Source: Roseovarius aestuarii
GTDB taxonomy: Bacteria; Pseudomonadota; Alphaproteobacteria; Rhodobacterales; Rhodobacteraceae
Length of the DNA stretch: 64,000 bases
NCBI RefSeq assembly: GCF_019966515.1
Contig: NZ_JAIMIB010000002.1
Coordinates: 186,001 to 250,000 of the forward strand
Reading direction: 5' to 3'
Shown: piece after piece, positions 28,756-38,666 of the stretch
Layout of the letters: each line of letters begins with the position of its first letter
How positions within the stretch are numbered: position 1 is the first letter of the stretch
Program-made: the position numbers and the translations under genes
Notes under the pieces: generated by a model
Told to the model about the DNA's origin: nothing
The model's database searches: none
Seen by the model: only the letters and a program-made list of their open reading frames with translations

Positions 28756-29549
28756 ACCAGAACCGCCTCCTGAACATCATCCTGGCGCTCTATGTGCTGT
28801 GCATCTTCGTATTCATCTTCGCGCCGATCCTCTTTTCGCTGGTCTTCTCCTTCAACTCGCAACGCTTCCCCACGATCCCATTGGGCCATTTCACGACCGA
28901 ATGGTACGCCAAGATCTTTGCCGACCCCGATGTCTGGCTGGCGGCGCGCAATTCGCTGATTGTCTCGGTAAGCACCGCCCTGCTGGCGACATTTCTGGGA
29001 TTTTGCACCGCATATTCGGATTTCCGGTATAACTTCCGCTTCAAAGGACCCTATCTGGCACTGATCCTGCTGCCCCCGACCATTCCACTGATCATCATGG
29101 CACTGGCGATGCTGGCCTGGCTGTCGCGGCTTGGGCTGTCGGGGCAACTTTGGTCGATCATCCTTGCCCATTCGGTGCTGACCGCCCCGTTTGCCATGGC
29201 GATCATCCGTCTCAGGCTCAATCAGATGGACCCTGACCTTGAGGCCGCTGCCTGGAACCTTGGCAGCAGCGAATGGCAAGCCATGCGCCACATCATCATT
29301 CCGTTCTCTGCCCCGGCAATCGTGTCCAGCCTTTGCCTGACGGCGGCCGTGTCCTTCGATGAATTTTCAATCTCGTGGTTTGTATCAGGGCTGAACAAGA
29401 CCGTACCCGTAGTCATTCTTGAGATCGTGCAGGGCAACATTGATCCGCAGGTCAATGCCATCGGGACATTCGTATTCCTTACCTCCATGACGCTGGTGAT
29501 CCTCGCTCAGGTGTTTTTCATCAGCCGCCAAGTGAAGAGCCATTCGTGA
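28752..29549 (+). CDS. ABC transporter permease, PotC/PotI-type
   Basis: 265 residues from the ATG at 28752 (ATGA overlap with the previous permease; a longer frame upstream lies inside that gene). Six helices with an EAA-like loop EAAAWNLGSSEWQAMRHIIIP near residue 162. Forms the heterodimeric channel with the PotB-like partner. Confidence 0.9.
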   Translation: MNQNRLLNIILALYVLCIFVFIFAPILFSLVFSFNSQRFPTIPLGHFTTEWYAKIFADPDVWLAARNSLIVSVSTALLATFLGFCTAYSDFRYNFRFKGPYLALILLPPTIPLIIMALAMLAWLSRLGLSGQLWSIILAHSVLTAPFAMAIIRLRLNQMDPDLEAAAWNLGSSEWQAMRHIIIPFSAPAIVSSLCLTAAVSFDEFSISWFVSGLNKTVPVVILEIVQGNIDPQVNAIGTFVFLTSMTLVILAQVFFISRQVKSHS

Positions 29550-29550
29550 T

Positions 29551-30637
29551 ATGACAGAGCCCCTCGTTACCTTTCGCAATGTAAAAAAAGCACTTCGGCA
29601 GATTCGTGGCTGTCCGGGATATGGACCTGGATATTCATGCCGGAGAGTTCCTGGCAATCATGGGGTCGTCGGGCTGCGGTAAGACCACTACTTTGCGGAT
29701 GCTTGCGGGTCTGGACGCGCCCACATCGGGCGAGATCCGCATCGGTGGCGAATTGATGAACGACGTCAAACCGCATGAGCGCGACACACCGTTGGTGTGG
29801 CAGTCGCTGGCCCTGTTTCCTTTTCTCAGCGCGCGTGAGAACGTCGAATTTGGTCTGAAAATGCGCGGTGTGGGCAAGGACGAGCGCAAGCGTCGGGCAC
29901 TGGAGTGGCTGGATCGGATGGAGATCGGCGAATTTGCCGAACGCAACGTTGCCACGCTATCGGGCGGTCAGAAACAGCGCGTGGCCCTGGCGCGGTCGCT
30001 GGTGATGGAACCCAAGATGTTGCTGCTGGACGAACCCCTGTCGGCGCTTGATGCCAATCTGGTGATCCGCATGCAGGCCGTGCTGACGCGCCTGCAAAAA
30101 GAGCTGGGCATTACATTCGTCTATGTCACCCACTCGCAATCCGAAGCCTTCGCCATGGCCGACCGCGTAGTGATCATGAGCCAGGGCGAAATCGCCCAGG
30201 TCGGCTCCCCCAAGGATATCTACCGCGCACCGGCCAACCGGTTCGTGGCCGAATTCGTCGGCCGCAACAACATTCTGGCGGGCAGGGTGACATCGCAAAC
30301 CGACGAATACGTGTGTGTCAGCACGCCCTCGGGGGATTTCACCGCGGCGGCCCCCGCTGACCCGCGCGCTACGGGAAGCCCCCTGACATTCGCGGTCTCC
30401 GCCGACCTCGTTTCGGTTTCCGCTGAGAAGCCGGACAGTGCCAATACAGTGCATTGCACGCTGATCTCGGAAGAGTTCATCGGCTCGGTCGTCACGCTCT
30501 TCCTCGAAAGCGTAGATGGCCATGAGTTCAAGGTGCAGATGCAGGAACGCGACCTGATCGAGCTTGACCTGTGCAGCGGCAGTCAGATCTGGTTGAGCTG
30601 GCTGCCCGAGAACGCGCATGTGCTGGAGGGTGAGTGA
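29551..30637 (+). pseudogene. ABC transporter ATP-binding protein (PotA/PotG-type) with +1 frameshift in an A7 run
   Basis: An ATG at 29551, 1 nt past the permease stop, opens with MTEPLVTFRNVKK, the expected first strand of a PotA-like ATPase. After the A7 run at 29583-29589 the frame breaks. With six A residues it would continue HFGRFVAVRDMDLDIHAGEF into the rest of the gene. From there all is intact: Walker A GSSGCGKTTT, signature LSGGQKQR, Walker B LLLDEPLSALD, H-loop VTHSQSEAF, and a C-terminal TOBE-like domain. Internal translation from GTG 29606 would lack the N-terminal strand and A-loop. It could be a true mutation, transcriptional slippage at A7, or a sequencing error. Confidence 0.8.
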
Positions 30638-30640
30638 ACG

Positions 30641-31537
30641 ATGATCCGCAACCCGATCCCCTGGCCCAATGGCGCCAAATGCGCGGTTGCAATCAGCTTC
30701 GACATGGACGCCGACAGCCTGATCCATGTGGCGCAGCCTAATGACAGCCATCGCCGCCTATACCCCACATCCATGGGGCGGTATGGACCGAATGTCGCCC
30801 TCCCTCGTATTCTGGACACCTACCGTCGGTTTGGCCTCAAACAATCCTTCTTCATTCCGGGATGGTGTCTGGAGAAATACCCCGACACCGCCGAGGCGAT
30901 CCTGAAAGACGGACATGAAATCGGTCATCACGGCTATCTGCACGAAGACCCTATCATGACCTATGGTACCCAACGCGAATGGTTTGAACGCGCGCTGGAC
31001 GCTCACAAACGCATTTGCGGAAAACCGCCCCAAGGGTATCGTGCCCCTGTGTATAACATCACAGATGAAGTGATTGATCTGATGCAGGAAAACGGGTTTC
31101 GTTATGACAGCTCGATGATGGCTGACGACGTTCCTTATGTGATCGAGACCTCTAAGGGGCAGCTCTACGAGATGCCGGTGCATTGGGGAACCGATGACTG
31201 GCCCCCCTTCGCGCATTTTGAGGAAATCGGCTATAAGATGCCGGTCAGATCACCCTCCGCCGCGCTTTCCGGATTCTGGGAAGAGTTCGAAGCGCAATAC
31301 GAGGCCGGTGGATTCTTCATGCTGATCGTCCATCCCTTTCTGACCGGGAGGCTTGCGCGGTGGCGGCTGGTTGAAAAATGGATCGAAGAAACGCTGAAAA
31401 CGCGCAAGGTCTGGTTTTCAACGCTTGCTGGTATTGCAGATCATATGGATGCATTACAGAAATCTGATGTCTGGTCGCCTTCGGTTGAAAAGCTCCCGTA
31501 TTTCAACGCACCACCGTTAGGACCACAAAATTTCTGA
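30641..31537 (+). CDS. Polysaccharide-deacetylase-fold hydrolase, HpPgdA/cyclic-imidase/PuuE-like
   Basis: 298 residues of the NodB-homology fold. The first metal motif is FDMDADS near residue 25 (normally FDDG) and the H-x3-H type zinc site is GHEIGHHGYLHED near residue 90; RAPVYNITDEVIDL is motif 3. Members with this FDxDAD pattern include Helicobacter PgdA, bacterial cyclic-imide hydrolases and PuuE-type allantoinases. No signal peptide is visible, which favours a cytoplasmic ring-opening role over peptidoglycan deacetylation. The ATG is 3 nt past the ATPase stop, so it belongs to the transporter operon. Confidence 0.85.
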   Translation: MIRNPIPWPNGAKCAVAISFDMDADSLIHVAQPNDSHRRLYPTSMGRYGPNVALPRILDTYRRFGLKQSFFIPGWCLEKYPDTAEAILKDGHEIGHHGYLHEDPIMTYGTQREWFERALDAHKRICGKPPQGYRAPVYNITDEVIDLMQENGFRYDSSMMADDVPYVIETSKGQLYEMPVHWGTDDWPPFAHFEEIGYKMPVRSPSAALSGFWEEFEAQYEAGGFFMLIVHPFLTGRLARWRLVEKWIEETLKTRKVWFSTLAGIADHMDALQKSDVWSPSVEKLPYFNAPPLGPQNF

Positions 31538-31898
31538 GTACTTACTAGAAGCGAAACCATCGGGCGGCGGCGCATGAAAAGCCCTTAGATTAACGTGCGT
31601 CAATGCAGTCAGTTCCTAAAAAATATCAGTTTGGAACCAAAGCCAGTGTTGTTGGCGCTATTAGGTTGGCCACCTCAATTGGAACTTATCAGCATCGCCA
31701 ATATCACTGCAATTTATCTGAGGGTCCCAATAAATCTTTAATGCGTTTAATCTTTTACTGTAGGCGCAAGCGGGGCATAACAGCCATTAGAGCATCTGCA
31801 GCTAACGGCGGTTTTGTCCGCAACGCGGGCTTTTGCATATTTGTTAATGAACTTTCCTCGTGTCAGATATCACAGCCGTGGTGCGCGCTTCGCCGTGA
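31538..31898. other. AT-rich intergenic region between convergent genes
   Basis: 361 bases between the hydrolase and the dipeptide-binding-protein gene. A plus-strand frame beginning at 31603 runs antisense into the binding-protein gene and shows no domain; I reject it. No terminator, repeat or gene remnant is evident. Confidence 0.45.
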
Positions 31899-33596
31899 CT
31901 ATTTGACCCGATGCCAATCTGCGATGTTCCACAGCTCGCTGTCCCAGATGTTCAGAACAACGCCACCCAGAGCGTTGGAATGGGCCGAGACGCGGCCACG
32001 GTCGACGAGCGGCAGGATCGCGTATTCCTGCATCAGCATGTCGTTCATCGACTTGGCGATGCGGGCACGGTCCTCAAGATCCGCCGTGCTGGAAAATTCG
32101 GCGATCATCGCGTCATAGTCCTCGGAACAGAACCGGCCCATATTGTTGCCCTGCCACTGGTTCTCCGGGCTGGGGGCCTGATCGCAGGCCCAGTTGGCCA
32201 TATAGCTTTCGGGGTCGGTGCCGTCGAAATTATTGGCGTACATTTCGACATCGGCAAAGAATTTCTGGAACGTATCGGGACTGCCCGGATCACCGCCGAA
32301 AAAGACGCTTGCGTCGATATTGCGCAGCTCGGTTTCGACGCCGATCTCGCTCCACCATTGTTTGATCAGCGCCTGAAAATCCTGCCGCACCGCATTGGTT
32401 GAGGTCTGGTAGAGCAGGCTGAGGCGTTTGCCATCCTTGACGCGCACGCCATCTGCCCCGGCAATCCAGCCAGCGTCTTCCAGAAGCGCCTTGGCGCCTT
32501 CGATATCCTGGGTCTTGCAGGCGTCATTGGCGGTCGAGGCGTAGATTTCGGGCGCGGGCAGGACGTTGCAGGTTGGCCGGCCCGCATCGCCATAGCCGAT
32601 TTCGGTCAGCAATACGCGATCGATGGCCATCGACAGGGCCTGCCGCACCGCCTTGTCGGTCAGGATGGGATGCGGATGGGCGCTGGTGCCGCGCTCGTCG
32701 CCAAGCGCCGGGTCGGGATCGGTGAAATTGATCATGATCCGTTCAACCAGCGTGCCAAAGGTCGACACGATCTGCCCCTTGCCGGCGGCCTGCATGTTGG
32801 CCAGCACATCAGGGGCAAGCTGCAGGTTCCACGCATAGTCGAATTCACCGGTTTCCAGCACCGCGCGGCCTGCCGCCGTGGCATCGCCGCCGCCCTTGAG
32901 CACCGCGGTCTGGAAGGCGGGTTTGTCGGGGTCGCGGTAGTTTTCATTGGCTTCGAACTGGATCACGTCATTGGGACGGAAATCGGTGACCACAAAGGGT
33001 CCGGTGCCGATCGGGTTGAAATTCGCCTCGGTGCATTCGGGCGCTTTCGGGCCGAGGCAATCGGCAAACTGTGCTTTCTGGATAATCGGGGCCTGTCCAC
33101 CCACGAACGGGCCATAGGGGAACGGTTTTGCCACGCCGAAGGTCACCACCACGGTGCGGTCATCCGGCGTGTCGACGGCTGTCACGTCATTGTACTTTTC
33201 ACGCTGCGCACATCCACCACCATCGGCGCTGCAATATTCCCAGGTGAATTTCACATCCTCTGACGTGACGGGGCTGCCATCCGACCATTTAAGCCCTTCT
33301 TTCAAGGTCCAGGTAATGGTTTTCAGGTCCTCGCTGACGCCGCCATTGCCAACGGTCGGTACTTCTTCGGCCAACCAGGGTTGAAGATTTCCGCCTTCGT
33401 CATATCGCGCCAGTGGTTCGATCACCAGACTGGCGGCTTCCAGATCCTTGGTGCCGCCCGACAGGTAGGGGTTCATGATCGACGGGGCCTGCCAATACAG
33501 GATATTGACCTGGCCGTCTGCGCCGCGCTCGGCTTGCGCAGTCGACGCCAGGGCGATGATCGCGGCGGCGGCGCTTTGGGTTGCATTCACTCGCAT
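31899..33596 (-). CDS. Peptide/opine-type ABC substrate-binding protein (SBP_bac_5)
   Basis: 565 residues from the ATG at 33596, preceded by GGGGAGA; an ATG nine codons upstream is less likely. A signal peptide ends near STAQA. The family pattern is VNILYWQAPSIMNPYLSGG, then EPLARYDEGGNLQPWLAEEV, the LKEGLKWSDGSPVTSEDVKF stretch, and AVRQALSMAIDRVLL. It binds oligopeptides, opines or similar in the periplasm. It is divergent from the fused ATPase gene, and no matching permeases are present. Confidence 0.9.
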   Translation of the reverse strand: MRVNATQSAAAAIIALASTAQAERGADGQVNILYWQAPSIMNPYLSGGTKDLEAASLVIEPLARYDEGGNLQPWLAEEVPTVGNGGVSEDLKTITWTLKEGLKWSDGSPVTSEDVKFTWEYCSADGGGCAQREKYNDVTAVDTPDDRTVVVTFGVAKPFPYGPFVGGQAPIIQKAQFADCLGPKAPECTEANFNPIGTGPFVVTDFRPNDVIQFEANENYRDPDKPAFQTAVLKGGGDATAAGRAVLETGEFDYAWNLQLAPDVLANMQAAGKGQIVSTFGTLVERIMINFTDPDPALGDERGTSAHPHPILTDKAVRQALSMAIDRVLLTEIGYGDAGRPTCNVLPAPEIYASTANDACKTQDIEGAKALLEDAGWIAGADGVRVKDGKRLSLLYQTSTNAVRQDFQALIKQWWSEIGVETELRNIDASVFFGGDPGSPDTFQKFFADVEMYANNFDGTDPESYMANWACDQAPSPENQWQGNNMGRFCSEDYDAMIAEFSSTADLEDRARIAKSMNDMLMQEYAILPLVDRGRVSAHSNALGGVVLNIWDSELWNIADWHRVK

Positions 33597-33883
33597 AGCA
33601 TTCTCCCCATAGATAGCAGGCACGGGCTGTCCTTCCCGACCTGGATCGTGGTGTGGTCCTCATCATAGTAACATTAAACCGGGCTACTAATAAGAATATG
33701 TGCGAAAGAGGGCGTGGTGGTCCCTGTTTTTCGTTTGTTCAGCCCCATCACAGACCGGTTTGGGTGAAAAATCAAGCTTTCCCTTACACCCCTCTCGCTA
33801 TGGTGGTGCAGGGCGTTTGACGCTTGCAGCGGCGGCCTGTAGCGTTGCCTCAGTTCTTTGGATGAAAAAGGCCCGTCCCGACC

Positions 33884-35698
33884 ATGCTGGCGCAACCCAT
33901 TGCCCGGATCGAAAATCTGCGGGTCGAATTTCAAACCCGCGACGGCGCGGTGACCGGGGTCGAGGATATCTCGTTCGACGTCAATCCGGGCGAGACAGTC
34001 TGTATCGTTGGCGAATCCGGATCCGGCAAATCGGTGACGTCATTGTCGCTGATGCGGCTGGTGGAGTTTGGCGGTGGGCAGGTGGCCGCTGGGCGACTTC
34101 TCTTTGATCGCGAGGCGGATGGCAGCGTTGATCTGGCGCAGACGGATCAAAAGCAGATGCGCCACATTCGCGGCAACGAGATTGGCATGATCTTTCAGGA
34201 ACCGATGACGGCGCTTAACCCGGTGTTTACCGTCGGGCGGCAACTGACCGAGGGGGTGCGTTTGCACCTGGGTCTTGGCCGTGAGGCGGCGCGGGACCGC
34301 GCCCTCGAGCTTTTGCGCGAGGTGCGCATTCCCGAACCGGAACGCAGGCTGAGACAATATCCGCACGAGCTGTCCGGTGGCATGCGCCAGCGGGTGGTGA
34401 TTGCCATGGCGCTGGCCTGCCGTCCGCGCCTTCTGATCGCGGATGAGCCGACGACGGCGCTGGATGTGACCATTCAGGCGGAAATCCTGGCGCTGATTGA
34501 TCGGCTTAAACGCGAGACCGGTACGGCGGTGGTGTTCATCACCCATGACATGGCCGTGGTGGCGCAGATGGCCGATCGGGTGGTGGTGATGTATCGCGGC
34601 CAAAAGGTGGAAGAGGGGCCGGTAGCCGAGATCTTCGAGAGCCCGCGGCATGACTACACCAAGGCGCTGCTGGCGGCGGTGCCCCGGCTGGGCGAAATGC
34701 GTGGCAAACCCGCGCCCGAGCCGATGCGGCTTGTGGGGCAGGAGACGCAGGCCGCGCCGGTGGCGGGCAGTGACGCGGTGCTGCTGGAGGTTGAGGGGCT
34801 GACCACGCGCTTTCCGGTCACCGGCGGGTTCCTGCGTCGCACTATCGCCAATGTGCATGCGGTCGAGGACGTGTCCTTCATCCTGAACAAGGGCCGCACC
34901 CTGTCGCTGGTGGGCGAAAGCGGTTGCGGCAAATCCAGTGCCGGGCGGTCGATCCTGCGGCTGATCGAGCCGATGGCCGGGCGTATCGCACTGGACGGGG
35001 TGGATATCATGGCGCTGCAGGGGCCGAAGCTCCGGCAGGCACGGGCGGATATGCAGATGGTGTTCCAGGATCCGTTCGCCAGTCTGAACCCGCAGATGTG
35101 CCTGGCTGATCAGGTCGCCGAACCGATGCGCAATTTCAATGTGCCCGCTGATGAACGCCGGAACCGCGTGGCGCTCCTGTTTGACCGGGTCGGGCTGCCG
35201 CAAAGCTTTCTGCGTCGCTACCCGCATGAACTCAGCGGTGGACAGCGCCAGCGGGTGGCGATTGCCCGGGCGCTCGCGCTGAATCCCAAGCTGATCGTCG
35301 CGGACGAGGCGGTGAGCGCACTGGATGTCAGTGTGCAGGCGCAGGTGTTGAACCTGATGATGGAGCTTCAGGCCGAGCTGGGGCTGTCCTACCTGTTCAT
35401 CAGCCACGACATGGCGGTCGTCGAGCGGGTCAGCCACGACGTGGCGGTGATGTATCTGGGCCGGATTGTTGAAAAAGGCCCGCGCGCGGCGGTGTTCGAA
35501 AACCCGCAACACCCCTATACCCAGGCGCTGATGAAGGCGGTGCCCATCGCCGACCCCAGGCAGCGGAAACTGGAAAAAGACCTGCATTTCAAACCCATTC
35601 CGTCACCGATTCATTCGGTTGACTACGCGCCGGGTCGGTCTGAATATGCTGAAATCGACCCGGGCCATTTCGTTTTGACAAGTGAGAGCGGATATTGA
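33884..35698 (+). CDS. Fused dipeptide-type ABC ATPase (DppD-DppF)
   Basis: 604 residues holding two complete nucleotide-binding domains. First half: GESGSGKSV near residue 45, [20 protein letters not shown]. Second half: GESGCGKSS near residue 344, [20 protein letters not shown]. Each ends in an oligopeptide-type C-terminal extension ([19 protein letters not shown] and [19 protein letters not shown]). It should pair with two Dpp-type permeases, which are absent nearby. The stop overlaps the start of the flavoenzyme gene. Confidence 0.93.
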   Translation: MLAQPIARIENLRVEFQTRDGAVTGVEDISFDVNPGETVCIVGESGSGKSVTSLSLMRLVEFGGGQVAAGRLLFDREADGSVDLAQTDQKQMRHIRGNEIGMIFQEPMTALNPVFTVGRQLTEGVRLHLGLGREAARDRALELLREVRIPEPERRLRQYPHELSGGMRQRVVIAMALACRPRLLIADEPTTALDVTIQAEILALIDRLKRETGTAVVFITHDMAVVAQMADRVVVMYRGQKVEEGPVAEIFESPRHDYTKALLAAVPRLGEMRGKPAPEPMRLVGQETQAAPVAGSDAVLLEVEGLTTRFPVTGGFLRRTIANVHAVEDVSFILNKGRTLSLVGESGCGKSSAGRSILRLIEPMAGRIALDGVDIMALQGPKLRQARADMQMVFQDPFASLNPQMCLADQVAEPMRNFNVPADERRNRVALLFDRVGLPQSFLRRYPHELSGGQRQRVAIARALALNPKLIVADEAVSALDVSVQAQVLNLMMELQAELGLSYLFISHDMAVVERVSHDVAVMYLGRIVEKGPRAAVFENPQHPYTQALMKAVPIADPRQRKLEKDLHFKPIPSPIHSVDYAPGRSEYAEIDPGHFVLTSESGY

Positions 35699-37041
35699 AC
35701 GGCTTTCCGATTTCCGAAGAAAATCCTGTTGAACATAATGCGCCGCTGCCCGGGCACGCCGATGCTGCCATCGTTGGCGGCGGCATCATCGGGGTCATGA
35801 CCGCCTATTTTCTGGCCCGTAAAGGCCAGAAGGTCGTTTTACTGGAAAAGGGCCGGATCGCGGGGGAACAATCCTCGCGCAACTGGGGCTGGGTGCGGCA
35901 AACGGGCCGGGACGCGGCGGAATTGCCGATCATGGTCGAGGCCAACCGCCTCTGGCCGGAATTGCAGCGCGAGATCAATGAGGACCTGGGACTGGTGCAA
36001 TCCGGTCTGACCTATCTGGGGGTCACGCCCAAGGACATGGCCGGGTTCGAGGAATTTTTGCCGCTGGCGCGCGCGAATGGCGTGGACAGCCGGATTCTGA
36101 GCGGCGAAGAGGTGGCGCAAATGCTGCCCGGCGCATCGCGCGGCTATCTGGGGGCGCTGCACACGCCGTCGGACTATCGGGCCGAGCCTTGGGTCGCCGT
36201 GCCCCGTCTGGCGCGGGCGGCAGTGCGCGCCGGGGCTATTTTGATCGAAGATTGCGCCGTGCGTGGGCTGGATGTTGCAGCCGGGCGCATCGCTGGCGTC
36301 GTCACCGAAAAAGGCCGCATCGCCGCCGAACAGGTGATGATCGCCGGGGGCGCCTGGTCATCAATGCTGCTGCGGCGGCACGGGGTGACAATCCCGCAGC
36401 TTTCGGTCAAATCCAGCGTTTTGGCGACGATGCCGGTGGAGAATGTTTATGAGGGTGGCGCGGCGGATCACACACTTGCCTTCCGGCGCCGTCATGATGG
36501 CGGTTATACGCTGGCGCCTGAAGGGTTTCATGAATTCTATATCGGGCCGGATGCGCTGCGCGGGGCGCTGAAATTCCTGCGTCCGCTGATGAACGACCCG
36601 TTCAGCCGCCATTATCTGCCTGCCGCACCGAAAGGATTTCCCGATGCATGGGGCACGTCGCGCAACTGGTCGCTCGATCTTGCCTCGCCGTTCGAGGCGA
36701 TGCGGGTACTCAATCCAAAACCCCATGCCGGGCGGATCAAACGGCTTCTCTCAGATTTTCAGACACTTTTCCCGCAGCTTGGGCCGGTCGGCTTGCAGGC
36801 GAGCTGGGCGGGGATGATCGACGTGATGCCCGATGTCGTACCGATTGTTGACCGAGTGCCTGACTTGCCGGGGCTTTGGCTCGGGACAGGGATGAGCGGC
36901 CACGGCTTTGGGATCGGTCCGGGTTTTGGTCGTATCCTGGCAGACATGATGACCGGGGCGGAGGCCGGGCATGACATGTCCCGCTTCCGCTTTGGCCGGT
37001 TTACTGATGGTTCCAGACTTGTGATGGGTCCGGGCATGTAA
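35695..37041 (+). CDS. FAD-dependent oxidoreductase, D-amino-acid-oxidase family
   Basis: 448 residues from a TTG that overlaps the ATPase stop (TTGA). The N-terminal dinucleotide-binding motif AAIVGGGIIGVMTAYFLAR is at residue 25. SSRNWGWVRQTGRD near residue 62 and the C-terminal PDVVPIVDRVPDLPGLW with SGHGFGIGPGFG are typical of DAO-type (sarcosine/glycine/opine oxidase-like) enzymes. It probably oxidises the amine or N-substituted amino acid carried by the linked transporter; the substrate is not deducible. Confidence 0.9.
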   Translation: MNGFPISEENPVEHNAPLPGHADAAIVGGGIIGVMTAYFLARKGQKVVLLEKGRIAGEQSSRNWGWVRQTGRDAAELPIMVEANRLWPELQREINEDLGLVQSGLTYLGVTPKDMAGFEEFLPLARANGVDSRILSGEEVAQMLPGASRGYLGALHTPSDYRAEPWVAVPRLARAAVRAGAILIEDCAVRGLDVAAGRIAGVVTEKGRIAAEQVMIAGGAWSSMLLRRHGVTIPQLSVKSSVLATMPVENVYEGGAADHTLAFRRRHDGGYTLAPEGFHEFYIGPDALRGALKFLRPLMNDPFSRHYLPAAPKGFPDAWGTSRNWSLDLASPFEAMRVLNPKPHAGRIKRLLSDFQTLFPQLGPVGLQASWAGMIDVMPDVVPIVDRVPDLPGLWLGTGMSGHGFGIGPGFGRILADMMTGAEAGHDMSRFRFGRFTDGSRLVMGPGM

Positions 37042-37107
37042 CGGTCTTGCCGGAAACGGTGCTTTGCGTCAGGGTGCGTGCAGTCTTTCCAGTCCGAGGA
37101 TTCATCC

Positions 37108-38268
37108 ATGCCCGTCAAGAACCGGTTTGCCGAATTGCACGACCAGATCACCGAGTGGCGGCGCGATATGCATGAACATCCCGAGCTGATGTTCGATACC
37201 CACCGGACCTCGGCACTGGTCGAGGAGAAACTGAAGGCGTTTGGCTGCGACGAGGTTGTGACCGGCATTGGTCGCACTGGCGTGGTCGGCGTGATCAAGG
37301 GGCGTGAGACCGGGTCGGGCCGGGTGATCGGGTTGCGTGCGGATATGGATGCGCTGCCCATTCACGAGGAAACCGGGGTGGATTATGCCAGCAAAACCGA
37401 TGGCGCGATGCATGCCTGTGGTCATGACGGGCACACCGCGATGCTGCTGGGGGCGGCGCAATACCTGGCCGAGACCCGCAATTTCGACGGCACCTGCGTG
37501 GTGATCTTCCAGCCCGCCGAAGAGGGCGGCGGAGGGGGCCGGGAAATGTGCGAAGACGGGTTGATGGAGAGGTTCGGCGTGCAGGAGGTTTACGGTATGC
37601 ATAACTGGCCCGGCATCCCGGAAGGCAAGTTCGCGATCCGGCCGGGGCCGTTTTTTGCCGCCACGGATGTGTTCAACATCGAGATTGAAGGCCGGGGCGG
37701 ACATGCCGCCAAGCCTAACGAAACCATTGATCCGGTCGTGATGTCCGGCCAGTTGGTGAACGCCCTGCAGACCATCACGTCGCGCAATGCCGATCCGACC
37801 GAGCAGCTTGTGGTGTCGGTGACCTCGATCCAGAGTTCATCGAATGCTTTCAACGTGATACCGCAATCTGTTCATCTTCTGGGAACGGTGCGAACCATGA
37901 GTGCCGCGATGCGCGATCTGGCTGAAACCCGGATGCAGGCACTGTGTGATGGGATCGGTGCGGGCTTTGGCGGTACGATCACACTGGATTACAAGCGTAG
38001 CTATCCGGTGATGGTGAACCACGATGAGCAGACGGATTTTGCCGCCGATGTTGCGCGATCGGTCAGCGGGCAGTGCGACGAGGCACCGTTGATCATGGGG
38101 GGCGAAGATTTCGCCTATATGCTTGAAGAGCGTCCGGGTGCCTATATCCTGATGGGCAACGGAGATACCGCAAAGGTGCACAGCCCGGATTACAATTTCA
38201 ACGACGACGCGATTCCCGCCGGTTGTAGCTGGTGGGCAGAGATCGTCGAACAACGGATGCCAGCCTGA
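37108..38268 (+). CDS. M20 family amidohydrolase (hippurate hydrolase/N-acyl-amino-acid deacylase-like)
   Basis: 386 residues from the ATG at 37108 with GAGGA 7 nt upstream. The metal cluster HACGHDGHTAMLLGAAQ is near residue 103, EEGGGGGREM near 139, and the dimerisation domain begins at GRGGHAAKPNETIDP. The C-terminal metal ligand lies in GGEDFAYMLE. It cleaves the amide of N-acylated amino acids in the cytoplasm and fits with peptide/opine uptake by the upstream genes. Confidence 0.92.
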   Translation: MPVKNRFAELHDQITEWRRDMHEHPELMFDTHRTSALVEEKLKAFGCDEVVTGIGRTGVVGVIKGRETGSGRVIGLRADMDALPIHEETGVDYASKTDGAMHACGHDGHTAMLLGAAQYLAETRNFDGTCVVIFQPAEEGGGGGREMCEDGLMERFGVQEVYGMHNWPGIPEGKFAIRPGPFFAATDVFNIEIEGRGGHAAKPNETIDPVVMSGQLVNALQTITSRNADPTEQLVVSVTSIQSSSNAFNVIPQSVHLLGTVRTMSAAMRDLAETRMQALCDGIGAGFGGTITLDYKRSYPVMVNHDEQTDFAADVARSVSGQCDEAPLIMGGEDFAYMLEERPGAYILMGNGDTAKVHSPDYNFNDDAIPAGCSWWAEIVEQRMPA

Positions 38269-38306
38269 AACTGGCACCACCGGGGGGAAACTGGGGGACA
38301 TTTTAC

Positions 38307-38660
38307 ATGCTTGAACATCAGGGATCATGCCATTGCGGTGCAGTGGTATTCAGGTTCAACGCGCCGCTGATAACCGAGGCCATGCTGTGCGATTGTTCGA
38401 TTTGCCGTCGCCGTGGCGGCCCTTTGACGACCTTCACTCTGTCACCTGATGCGCTGAAGATCGAGGCGCGTGAGGGGGCCTTGCGCAGCTACAAGTTCGG
38501 CACGGAGATCGCGACTCATCATTTTTGTGACACCTGCGGGATCTTCACTTTCGTCGAGACCCGCCTGACACCGGGGGAATATCGGGTCAATCTGGGGTGT
38601 CTGGATGATCTGGATCAGCAGGCACTGGATATTCGGAGCTATGATGCCAGCGCGCTGTAA
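38307..38660 (+). CDS. GFA (glutathione-dependent formaldehyde-activating enzyme-like) protein
   Basis: 117 residues from the ATG at 38307 (CTGGGGGACA upstream). The zinc-binding cysteine set of the GFA family is present: CHCGAV near residue 8, CDCSICRRRG near 31 and CDTCGIFTF near 74. True glutathione-binding has been confirmed for few members, so only the fold is assigned. It lies 38 nt after the M20 gene and is convergent with the GNAT gene. Confidence 0.88.
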   Translation: MLEHQGSCHCGAVVFRFNAPLITEAMLCDCSICRRRGGPLTTFTLSPDALKIEAREGALRSYKFGTEIATHHFCDTCGIFTFVETRLTPGEYRVNLGCLDDLDQQALDIRSYDASAL

Positions 38661-38666
38661 CTGCCC

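Noticed and set aside
31603..32118. 171-codon frame after the deacetylase-fold gene
   Set aside because: Its second half is antisense to the dipeptide-binding-protein gene and the first half is AT-rich without a domain.
34040..35587. 515-codon antisense open frame
   Set aside because: Fully opposite the fused DppDF-type ATPase gene, with no domain; high GC makes long shadow frames common here.
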